From Branchiostoma floridae (lineage: Eukaryota > Chordata > Leptocardii > Amphioxiformes > Branchiostomatidae), in NCBI RefSeq assembly GCF_000003815.2, contig NC_049981.1, positions 20,076,789-20,140,788 of the forward strand: 64,000 nt of DNA, written 5' to 3'. Below are positions 1 through 10,209 of the stretch, one piece after another; within the stretch, counting starts at the first letter, position 1, and each line of letters begins with the position of its first letter. A program made the position numbers and the translations under genes. The notes below the pieces were generated by a model that saw nothing but the letters and a program-made list of their open reading frames with translations, searched no databases and had not been told where the DNA came from.

Positions 1-246
1 CACAACCTCCTTCGCCGAGCACGCAGCCACTTTGCTGTGAGCACACAGCTCTTTCGCCGAGCACGCAGCCCCTTTGCTGCGAGCGCACAGCTCTTTCGCC
101 GAGCACGCAGCCCCTTTGCTGTGAGCACACAGCCCTTTCGCTGTGAGCACACATGTACTTTGCCGAGCACACAGCCCTTTCGCTGTGAGCACACAGCTCG
201 TTCGCCGAGCACGCGGCATTCGCTGTGAGCACACAGCTCCTTCGCT
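1..246. repeat. 42-bp minisatellite (two 21-bp half-units)
   Basis: About six copies of a 42-bp unit alternate a half-unit like ctctttcgccgagcacgcag with one like cccctttgctgtgagcacac. The array runs off the left edge, so its full length is unknown. It sits in what should be the last intron of the gene that ends at 675. The long open frames through it are repeat artefacts. Confidence 0.9.
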
Positions 247-573
247 AAAACACGTTTTGACCCAATGGTCCTTCGTATCTAGCAGCCTTCCATTGGTCAG
301 AACTCCAACTATTGTCAGACTGAGAACTGAGCCTGTTACCATCGTATTGATGGGTGTGATTCCTGGTTTCCAGAATTACAGATGATTCTAAGTTCCTATT
401 GGACTGATTTTATGGAGAATCTTGGGCAGAGCTCCTATTGGTAGGTATTGGAATGGGAATTCTCTAACTTGAGGTAGAGGTGTATGACAAGCTCTCAGCA
501 AGGCGGCCTAGTCAGCCCCTGACAGGGAGAGACCAAACCACATGTAACTGCATTGACATGCCCTCTGTTGCAG

Positions 574-675
574 GTGTTGGTTGCCAGCACACCCCACATC
601 AGCACCGGCTCCACGGTCTCCACCTTCCTCACACAGGCCAGCGACCTGGAGGCAGAGTACAGAGATGCTACATAA
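574..675 (+). CDS. Terminal coding exon of an unidentified gene
   Basis: A pyrimidine-rich stretch ending in ctctgttgcag (563-573) is a textbook splice acceptor. It is followed by 33 sense codons and a TAA at 673-675. The peptide begins VLVASTPHISTGS and ends LEAEYRDAT; it has ordinary composition and does not look like random sequence. Phase 0 at the acceptor is assumed. Upstream exons lie outside the window. I do not recognise the family. AT-rich 3'UTR-like sequence follows, with AATAAA motifs near 866 and 1143. The alternative is a chance ORF behind a cryptic acceptor, which I consider less likely. Confidence 0.6.
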   Translation: MLVASTPHISTGSTVSTFLTQASDLEAEYRDAT

Positions 676-3200
676 GGCTGCAAGTCATCAGCAAGAAAGC
701 TGTTATCCATCCATGTTGGTAGAGAAAATGTCACCTTTCAGAAATGTGAAGTCAGAACATTGTCAATGGGTCTCCAATGACAAGGCTGGTGCAGACTTCT
801 AGGCACTTTGGCCCCCCATTTCTGACATCTCATTTCCAGAGGTGCCAGAAGTATTGGGTATTAGTGCTTTCACAAATAAACTGGAAAAAAAGACCAATGC
901 TTTATCCAAGAATTTGTCTTGGTAAATCAATTTCATTATTGCTGAAACAAAGGGGGTAACTTACATGAAAGGCCTGTAACTGGAATGCAGTCTTTTCTCA
1001 GTTTGTGCAGTAAATTCCTTTTGATGCCATTGGAGATCAGCTAAAAAGTTCAAAGCTTTGTCTTAGTCTCACTGATCAGCCCTAAACCCTAATAGGAAGG
1101 AGTTATATAGCTAAAGTGAAAGAAGAAATTACATGTATATTGAAATAAAGTAAAGTCAACTCTGCAAAATTGTATTCAGGATATCAAAAATGTGTGACTT
1201 AATTTTTTGTTTGACAAAATAAGCTGTGCCATTTGCTACTTTATATCTTGATAGCTGTTTTTACCTTTTTCGATATATATACAATATTTTAAGACATTTC
1301 ATGAGATTTTGACGTATCAAAGACCTTCATAAAGATTTTAGGACACAGATGAAGTTAGATATAAAATTTGCCTTGATTTAGATACAATATTTTAGAAGTT
1401 GGACAAGATTTCTCTGCACCAAAGTACTTCATATTATCAAGATTTCATGACCCAAATGAAGCTAGATATAAAATGTGATTTAGATACACCATTTTTAAAG
1501 TTTGACAAAATTTCTTTTTCTCAAAGTATTTCATACAGGTAATCAAGATTTTATGACTAAGCTGAAGCTAGATCTGAAATCTACATGCTCTTTAAAATTT
1601 GTATTGTATTTTTTACTAGAAAGTAATAGATATATACAACTATATACTATATATGACAATATATACTTTGCCAGACAGGTAGTCAGTGTATGTATAATGC
1701 TGATACAATGTATATAGAATTGAGAGGACCAAATGAGATGTCACATATGAAATACATATTATGCAGGAATCATTTCCAGATCAATATTATTCTATCTAAA
1801 GTCATGATAATTCAGGTTTTCTTTTTTGTCAAAACTACTACCACTATTTAATGAGAAGACGCTGACATAATGTGTATTTCGTTGCATTTTTTTTTGTTTG
1901 TTTGTGTCTCTATTTAGTTGGACTGCATGTATAGTTCTTACCACAAGTGTGGCTTAGGAAGCTTTTCAATTATTTACCTACATATATGCATATAAGTGAT
2001 TTGGGCCAAAGAAATGTTCAATCTATATGTCATATTGTATTTTGTAGCATATCCACCAGACGTATGTTTGCAAGTCAGCAGTGTTACTTATTATCCCTGA
2101 CATTTTCTGTCAGTTTTAAGCTCATCAAAGAATGATGATATTTATCGTTACAGTTAGCTGGCATAGCTGATAAAGAGGCACTTTATTGTGATATAAATCA
2201 TAAACTTTCCAGTTCTGTGGTTGTTACCTCTATATAGTTAATCTGATTTCTCCTATTTGCAAATGCAGTTGACCAGGTACCTTGTAGTAAAAAAAATCCA
2301 CCACCGTAATTTTGTGAAATGAGATGAAGAGGAAGTGTGTTTGAGTAAGATATAAAAACCAATTAAGTCAGCCTGGTATTTCTGTGGTCCACAAGTTAAA
2401 GTGGTAATTCTAAAATTTGTGTCATTTGAACAAGCAGTGATGATGATGGTGGTAGTGGTTTTTAAAATGGATAATTCATCTTCTCTACACTACATTTCAT
2501 GTGAGCTAAAGGCTGGTGTACTGTTCTTGGTGGAAATGTGGACAAAAAGTCAAAATGAATTAAAATTGATTTCTATATGATCTGTTTGTTTACACATTGT
2601 TGTACTGTGCGAGCATCCAGACAATATTCAATTTGAAAACAAGAGTGTCACGACCCCATGTTTAGGTTAATTTTGTCAATAATTATGTTTCTCATTAACA
2701 CCGCTAAGTATGAATAATTTGTATATGAATTTGCATAATTAATCTCTAGTGATGTCAACCGTATCCTCTGGTGATGTCCAACTTGGATGTCAGAAATGTA
2801 AAATTCTCTACTTGTATCTTAAATGCATAATAACAGTTTTTAATGAATTGTGTCTAAAAGAAGTCATTTACGTTATTTAGATTCATTGATGATCTCATTC
2901 ACTCAAATTACGCATGTCGGAAATATGGAAGTCATGCTGTCAGAAGTATGAAATTCCCATCCATGACATTGCCACAGTCCGAAAACATGTTTGTGCTTGC
3001 TTATGACTTATGCTGTTAAAAAAAAAATCTGTTAACGTTATAGCCAGTGGCTTCTTTTGTAAACATAGCGTCATTCGGCGGCGTCAGTTCCATGACTTTG
3101 GCTAGTGCGAAATCTCTCTTGAACACTATAAGGTCTATAAGGACACAGTTTAGGCTTAGCAAGTGAAGGCTCTAACGATGATGCACAGAAGCTTACAGGT
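676..3200. other. AT-rich 3'UTR / intergenic sequence
   Basis: No convincing coding exon is seen. The first part is probably the 3'UTR of the gene ending at 675, with candidate poly(A) signals (AATAAA) near 866 and 1143. Around 1270-1600 a loosely repeated phrase recurs about three times (cattttaaagttggacaaga-like, tcaagattttatgac-like), suggesting an old degenerate tandem duplication. Confidence 0.5.
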
Positions 3201-3265
3201 TATCCTCTGTTTGCTAAACATTGGGACGGATGTTTATCTCGCCCAAAGCTCGTGTTTCGGTGTAG

Positions 3266-3387
3266 ATGGCCACCAAGCAATTGTCTTCTGAACTGCATAG
3301 AAGAGGCCTGTCTGGCCAAGAGCGCGCCTTCGGACAAACACTATCGAACTTGGTTGCGTCCGTAAAGACTCGTATTGCTTTAGAAGG
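3266..3387 (+). CDS. Candidate first coding exon, unidentified
   Basis: An ATG at 3266 (context gtgtagATGGCC) opens 40 codons, beginning MATKQLSSELHRRG and ending RIALEG, that run into a strong donor gaag|gtaaga at 3387/3388. The segment is more GC- and CpG-rich than its surroundings and the peptide has balanced composition. No acceptor or following exon could be assigned. The frame also stays open past the donor to 3511. It could be the start of a plus-strand gene, a noncoding exon or chance. Confidence 0.3.
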
Positions 3388-3634
3388 TAAGAAATTTGAG
3401 TCCGCGCGCTCTTTTCCAGGAACTAGCCTGGCGACCCGGCGAATCGCTGCGCACATGCTGTCTTCTCATCACGGGCTGGCAGCGAGGGCATTCCTCACCG
3501 GGATCGGTTGACAAGCCGGCTGTGCGCTAATTTTAGAGACCATGTTCCAACACCCTAAAATACGTCAAAAATCGGGCAGCCGGTCTCCCTGTTGTTTACC
3601 ACTCCCGGTACATGACTAAACTCGTGCTCAGGGG

Positions 3635-3642
3635 TATAAAAG
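3635..3642 (+). promoter_or_regulatory. TATA box
   Basis: The run gggtataaaaggg is a near-perfect TATA element. About 30 bp downstream lies a short exon-like segment (about 3665-3721) that ends in the strong donor acaag|gtgagt. An ATG at 3665 gives 19 open codons up to that donor. This looks like a real plus-strand promoter with a short first exon. Which gene it serves is unknown; the kelch gene at 7843 is the nearest plus-strand acceptor. Confidence 0.5.
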
Positions 3643-4896
3643 GGACTGTACTGTGGGTGTTTACATGTTTGTCCTCCCATGCATGATACTCAGGCTCCGT
3701 CGAACCCCATCCATTGACAAGGTGAGTGGGAAGTGGTTTACCACAACACTAAACGTTATGTCAACATAGATGCTCTGTCAGTGACTGTCAATGGATGCAT
3801 ATTGATATTTCATTGGCGGCGATTTTCTGTCAAAGATAAGGCTGCAATATGACTGTATGACATACAGGTCCTGAAATTATGAGAAGCATCTCTGCGTTGT
3901 TCTGTCCGTATACATGTTAGAACGTTTAACAGTAAGAGTCTGACTGTGTAAAGCACGCCATAAACGGTATGTTCCCGACCGGCTGCGGTCCTGGGGCGCC
4001 TGACATACTTCCACCATTCCCTGTCGTGATGCGAGCAAGTTCGACAGGGACCAGTCAAAATGAAGGGCGCCACTTTCAGCTTCTCTACGATAAGCGACAG
4101 CCTCCCAATGGACATCATGTAGCCGCGCAGTTTCCGTTCCGTTTTCTCCACCCGTGAGGTCTCAGATAATTTGGAAGCTGGAGAATAACTCCCTCAATAC
4201 ACAACACAAAACGAAATATAGACATTGGGGGCCATCTTTAGTTGTAGGAACAATTTACTCTCCAAGCAGAAGGTTGGCTCCGGCTGTTTTAATGTGTTTC
4301 ATGCGTTTTTGTCGGGCTTTGTATTGTGCACCCGTTTTCTTCATGTCCACTGGGCCAACAAAAATGCGTCAAAACAGCGGAAGCGAACCTCAGCATGGAG
4401 AGTAGCAGTATTTAGTTTTTCAAGCATAGTGCAACGAAGCCCTCATCTGCCACTAGGGCTTGCAGAACTTTATTGTTGTTACTCAAATTTTATTCTACAT
4501 GTAGCACGTAAAGCCATATTTTGACCTTCGCCAGGTTTGGACATCTGGAAAATCCGTACATAACCATACACATACACCTGTATCTGTAGTATTCCACTAG
4601 AAAGTGCGTGGGTGCGACTTATATTTTTTTCACGTCGGTTTTTACATTGTCTTCTGCTGGTCTAGTGGTTTGCATTTTCTGTTCTGCCCCCCCCCCCCTC
4701 CGATCCTATGTCTATAGTATATCTGTAAACGTCAGTGATATCTTCCAATGACAGCTGTGACTGTGAGGTCCTACGTGATCGGCTGGGTCCCGCGTGCCTA
4801 TATATGAGCAAACAGGATTGAAAACAAAGTCCGTGGAAATGAGAGCCCAAGGCAGACACAAAGCTCGAAGGTCAACCGAGATCATTTCTGAGCCTT

Positions 4897-4937
4897 AATC
4901 TTAAGCTATCTCTAAACAAAAGAGATAGCTTAAGATT
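4897..4937. repeat. Perfect 17-bp inverted repeat, 7-nt loop
   Basis: The arm aatcttaagctatctct (4897-4913) is matched exactly by its reverse complement at 4921-4937, separated by aaacaaa. It could form a stable hairpin in DNA or RNA. Confidence 0.9.
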
Positions 4938-5960
4938 CGCTTCAGTTCACGAAGCTCAAAGTTGAAAACACAAGAATCAGGACTCATCAGGTGTTGTGCA
5001 TTATTTTCTATCTTTCATAGACGGATAGAGTCTGAAAAGTTTCCCCTGTGATACTCGGAAGGCATCACGTACATGTAAGAGGACAAAAAGTTCTAATGCT
5101 TTCGGAAAGCATTACAACGAAACGAACTCAAAAACGTGAATTATGATTCATTTTCATCTAAACAAACGTATTCTTTCTATCAAATGTCATAAACACATGG
5201 ATAACATCCAAAGGACCAACCGGTATATGAATGAATGGCCGGCATCACTGGCATAAGATGAATATATGATACGTCAATAGCAATAAATCTATCCTCAGGA
5301 GTGTCAGAATCAGTTGGTGACCTGACAAGTTGATGGACATGCGGGCATCAGTGACAGCTGATGGCTCAAGTAGAAGCCAGGCTGATGCCAAGCGTGCCCG
5401 GACACTTCCTCTGACGCACATTGTTATGATGAAGACGGTCTTTCACAACATGTGATATTGACCTTCTCGTACACTCACATGGCCTTGAGATGTTTTTGTG
5501 ATAAGATCTATCCTGAGGATCATGCAGACCAAGATCGTCACATCCAGAGATTTGATGTTTATCATATATCCATTATCTAATCTATTCTTCCTGGATTCTA
5601 GCCATAAAGCACAGCATATACATCGATGATTACAATCCACATATAACAATCACAAAAGCTACAGAACGGTATCACAATTTAGTAGCAGCAGCATGAAAAT
5701 CACAACTTTAAATTACACTTTAAGTCGCTTAAAGCTCGGACGCCAGAACTCAATGTTTACTCTTAACCTACTTCACCTAGTAATCCTAGCCCTATACCTC
5801 ATCTCATGAGAGTCGAGGACTGTGGTAGGACAGTCATTGCATGAACTTGTATTTTCTCTCATTTTGCAGTAGTGTACACATGTATAACGTATCTGATGCA
5901 ATCTTAGTGTGATTATTTTTGCAGTCTTTCTGTCATATCCGTTATGACAGTGATAGAAGA

Positions 5961-6017
5961 AGAACTTTACTGCTCGACAATGGTACAATTTATGGCAACG
6001 ACTATTACACAAAATAC
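5961..6017 (-). mobile_element. Dispersed repeat fragment (retroelement 3' end type)
   Basis: Read on the minus strand, this segment matches 17975-18033 on the plus strand through the core gtgtaata(g)t(c/a)gttgccata, acaattgtcg and caataaagttct, with a few mismatches. The plus copy lies just downstream of a reverse-transcriptase C-terminal remnant, so both are probably the 3' end of the same LINE family. Confidence 0.55.
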
Positions 6018-7902
6018 AAAATATTGATATTGTATTCATTTATCTTATGACGTTATGTGTAGCACCACAGGAAGAATAGCTTACAGAAATGTCAAGCTAA
6101 TTGTGGATGCAAAGAAAGTCAAAGGCTGTGGTAGCATCTAGTACCACCCTCCTATGTTTATCAAGACATTTTGGATGTATTTACCACCAGTGCTGTAAAT
6201 GTTTATTTGTGCCCACCATAAATCAAACCCAATCCTCTATGTGTTTCCTGAACATCGACCCCACCTTACTCCCTAGTAGGTGTCTCAAGAGTCGGTCGGT
6301 CAGAAAGCCTGACCACTCCCTACATCTGCTTGGAGATTACGTCCCACCAAATGACTTTCGATGACGCCCGTTGTTGGGATGAGTTTGATTACAACATAGG
6401 TTATCAAACGGAAAATGTTCTCCCGAAAAACTTAAGCTATCCAGTTCCATAACACTCGATGTTATGTAATGTTCAAGCTTATGAATATGTCACCTCTCAT
6501 TGCATCATACCTGTTTCTGGTCATGTAACGTTAAGTTTAAATAAAAAAATGTATGTAGAAAATCGTTCTTAAATCTTTTTCGGCTCAACGTGTATCTTCT
6601 CGTTTTTTAAAGATGAGCCAGTGTATTTCCTTTTGTCACTGTCCGTAGGGTTTAGTGTTCTCTATAGCAGTGAACTTGAAATATTAGTTCAGGTAGAAGA
6701 AATAAAGCTTACTTTCCCGGGTAGTTGGATCACACTCACGACGTTGTTTGTACAAGATACATACCAATGTTATGCTAATATCAAAGACTTTCATGAGGCA
6801 TGTTGAGTATAAATAGAGATCGATGGGAAAGTATGTATCGATATCATTGTCATTGGATGAGAACGTTGGAGGGGGGGGGGGTAACAACTGTGAAACATTC
6901 CCCGGGAATGTAGCACCCCATCACTGCCATTCCCGACATGTCGGCCATATCGTGTCTGGTGTTGTGTCTCGCCCCTCCATGTTGTTGTTTGTCGAGTCAC
7001 TCCTGGTCACGTGGGCTGCGTATGATGTTATGTAGCGTTGACCTCATAAGAGGAGCGCAAAACAAAAACACAAACACAAATATGGCGAGCGCTTGCTACG
7101 CGATTAGGTTGGCAATCGTCCGAATGTGTGGCGTCGAAGAACCTGCTACTAATACTCTTCTCATAAAATAGGCACTCCCAGGCCGCTATTCTGAACAGTA
7201 CATTTTGCATATTGCGCTTTAATCTACTATTTACTAAACAGTCTAATTAGTATTTGATCTTTGCAAATTACATGTATATGGTTTTCAGCATTTAACAAAT
7301 ACCCTCAAATGTCATCATATAAACCCCAACGGTACACCGGCCATTGGACGCCGGCTTTAAACCGGCTGCGCTGTTACAGTTTAAACAAGTATTACGTCAG
7401 ATAGATACCTCTTCTATTTTTGTCGGTCCATCTCTGAGCCCTGTGATATAAAAAGAACCGCGACAAGTCTACATAGTAGTTGAGTCCTACTTTGGGTATT
7501 CTCAGTTCTCTCTGTAGATCACCGGACTTAACATCGGCACTGCTGAGATCACCAAGAGGCTGATAACATGTACATGTTAAGCAGAAATTCGGCAAAGCGG
7601 ACATGAGTATAATTACTGATAGTGGCGATTAGCGAGTGTCGTGCAGTCGTCAGCTGGGGCTGGTACACAGCCAGAACATGTTGACAAGTACTTGTTTCTA
7701 TGGAAGGAGATCAGATGTCCATTCACTCATCAGCGGTTGTGTTTAACTGTTTTGAATGCAGTAGAAACTTTGTGTTCGTTGTATTTCTTCTGTCATTTTT
7801 ATCTGTTATTCTCAAATTGCTTTTCTTCGTGATGTTTTCCAGTAAAGCAAAGGAGAAAATCCGGTTAGAGTCCAACCCACAAGCAGGAGTTGCCTCTTCA
7901 CC

Positions 7903-10209
7903 ATGGCCGGTCGTCCGACCAGGCAGGCTTACATGAGCTCCAGTGATGAGGAGCCCGACATGCCCAAGTCGTCGTTGGTCAAAACGTACGACGGCAGTCA
8001 TCTTGGGCTGGGGCGGCCCGACATCTGGCTCTGCACGGGCCGGCAGCGGTTCCGAACCCACAAGGACCTGCTGGCCACCGAGAGCGACTACTTCCGTGCC
8101 ATGTTCGAGTCAGGGATGCGAGAGTGCAAGCAAGAGGAGGTGGATCTGGAAGGGTTTTCGGGGAGAGTGTTCGAGCTTCTCTTGGACTTTCTCTACACGG
8201 GGAAGCTGTCGGTGAAAAAGATCATGATAGAGGCTTTGCTGGCCCACGCCAGCTTCCTCCAGATGCGCTCGGTGATGGAGCACATCAAGTACCGTCTGGA
8301 CAATGAGAACTGTATGGAGGTCCTGACGTACTCGGAAGTGTACGGAGTGAGCGACCTGGAGGATAGCGCCTATCGTTTCCTGAAGGACCACTTTAAGAAC
8401 GGAGAAGACATCTTGGGAAAGTTGAAGTACGAGCAGCAGGAGAGGTTTAAGGGACAGCTCAGGAGATACCTTGTCGGTGTGGGAACCCACGCGGTCGACG
8501 TTACGTCGTTGTACGATGACCAATACCGACTCATTCAGTACTTCGACGAGGACAAAGACACCTGGGAGAAGTTGACGGCTCTCCCGTCCGACTGCAGCAC
8601 GATATCCAGCGGCATCGCTGTACTCAACAACAAACTGTACATCACAGGCGGACAGGCGGACTTCCATAAGGTGATCAGCCAGTTTCCAGCCATGCAGGAC
8701 AAGGCGTTCTGCTACGACCCCGCCGCGGACTCGTGGTCTGAGATCACGCCCATGCACCAGCAGAGGAAGTCGTTCTCGCTGGTGGCGCTGGACGGGAAGC
8801 TGTACGCGATCGGCGGCAGGTTCGGGGACTACGCCCTGCAAACCGTGGAGGTGTACAACCCGCGCACAGACACATGGGACTTCGTCAGCCCGCTGCCCTA
8901 CGCCTCGTCCGACCACGCCGCCACCACATGCGCCGGACACATCTACGTCTGCGTGTGGCACCCGCCTAACACTACGGACATATACAGGTGCGTCTCATAC
9001 ACTCAGTCTCCACTGTGTGACTTCTAGTCCTGCCTACAACGCTTGCACTTATAATACAGCTAGATGTGCAAAGGTCGGCAGTGGCAGGTCGGTCGTTCAG
9101 TGTAATAAAGCCAGCAGCTGGCGCACCCACGGTGTCGGACCAGGTAATAGATACATTGAAAAAACGCATTCAAGTAAAGAGACCTGCAAAACACATCATA
9201 AACAGGTTTGCAATAAGTTGAATAACATTCCTATTTTATCTGCATAAAGTGACTACCTTGTCGTCCTCTTGTGTATATAGTCAACGGTATGATGGTTGTC
9301 TCACACTATTCCATCTTCACCTGCGGCGGTCAGGTACAGTCCGAGAACTGACAGGTGGGAAATGAAGGCCACCCTGAGGAGGACGCACAGCTACGGGCAC
9401 TGCATGGTGTCGTACAGGTTAGTCTATACTATACTTTTCTTTTCTTTTCTTTTCTATTCTTTTCTTTTCTATTCTTTTCTTTTCTTTTCTATTCTATTCT
9501 ATTCTATTCTGTTCTATTCTATTCTATTCTATTCCATTACATTACATTCTATTCTAGTTAAGGTTGAATATGGACAGAAGCTACCCTCTCAGTCCAAACT
9601 GTTAACTTTGTGTGACCTCCACAACATCAGTGATTCATTCTTTCGAAATCATTTTCTGTGAGTTCGGAATGACCGGTACCCGTCGCCATGTTGGTGGGTT
9701 GCAGATTCAAGATGGCGACTGGTCATTCTGCCTATCCACTCATCAACATGGCAACTGCCCATACCTACAATTGCCGTTGATGACGCGGCGAAACGTTAAT
9801 TTCAGTAAAACTGAAGCAAACTGCAAATTTTGAATCTAAAATGAACGTATACTAATGTCAATAATTGAACGACCTGACATTTTTTTGTGTCCATAGGGAT
9901 GTGCTCTACGTCATCAGAAACGGGCCTGACGCAGACTTCCTGCGCTGCGAGATCGACTGCTTCAACGTCACGACCAACCAGTGGAGCTCTCTGAAGGGCC
10001 ACTACATCAACAGGAGAGGCTGTCTCTTCAAGAGCGCCATCATAGGCAACACGGTCTACACAGTCAACAAACTCATGACCTTACCGTACACTATAGATAA
10101 CGAGCAATGGGTCTGTCAACCTTCAAAGGCTGGGTTTCCTCGGAGCGGGACAACCAACTGCTTTACGCTGTGTCTACCAAAGAAACCTCGTAAGGAGGTA
10201 CCGGAGTGA
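7903..10209 (+). CDS. BTB-kelch protein (KLHL42/KLHL15-like), three coding exons
   Basis: Coding exons: 7903-8987, 9334-9417 and 9897-10209, joined in phase 2 both times (donors gtgcgt and gttagt; acceptors cggtcag and ccatag). The product is 493 aa. An acceptor at 7842 (ttttccag) precedes the ATG (caccATGG), so a 5'UTR exon exists upstream. BTB domain about 36-135, with the typical core HKDLLATESDYF at 53-64; a short BACK-like stretch about 137-190; kelch repeats from about 205 with glycine pairs at YITGG (246-250) and YAIGG (301-305). The exon 1/2 junction restores a kelch strand pair (DIYR-YSPRTDRW). Length and layout resemble KLHL42 (about 505 aa). The family usually recruits substrates to cullin-3 ubiquitin ligases; that role here is inference. 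The later kelch blades have lost the GG signature and the BACK region is shorter than in classical KLHL proteins. A candidate AATAAA lies near 11095. Confidence 0.9.
9434..9545. repeat. Pentanucleotide microsatellite (TTTTC/TATTC)n
   Basis: About 22 copies of ttttc grading into tattc, in the second coding intron of the kelch gene, just after the donor at 9418. It makes long repetitive frames that are not genes. Confidence 0.95.

Larger units (their letters stand above)
3722..7842. other. Noncoding stretch, repeats only
   Basis: No coding exon is supported. Contents seen: a perfect hairpin at 4897-4937, short C and G runs (about 4687 and 6870), and a minus-strand repeat fragment at 5961-6017 shared with 17975-18033. 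It may be the 5' intron of the kelch gene, whose first coding exon has an acceptor at 7842. Confidence 0.5.

Noticed and set aside
8110-8961. 283-codon open frame antisense to the kelch exon
   Set aside because: It is a shadow of GC-rich, codon-biased kelch coding sequence; the composition (Val/Leu/Arg-rich) is not protein-like and it has no splice context.
9281-9333. Earlier acceptor for kelch exon 2 at 9280 (tatatag)
   Set aside because: It puts the following kelch sequence out of frame with exon 1. The acceptor at 9333 restores the frame and the kelch motif.
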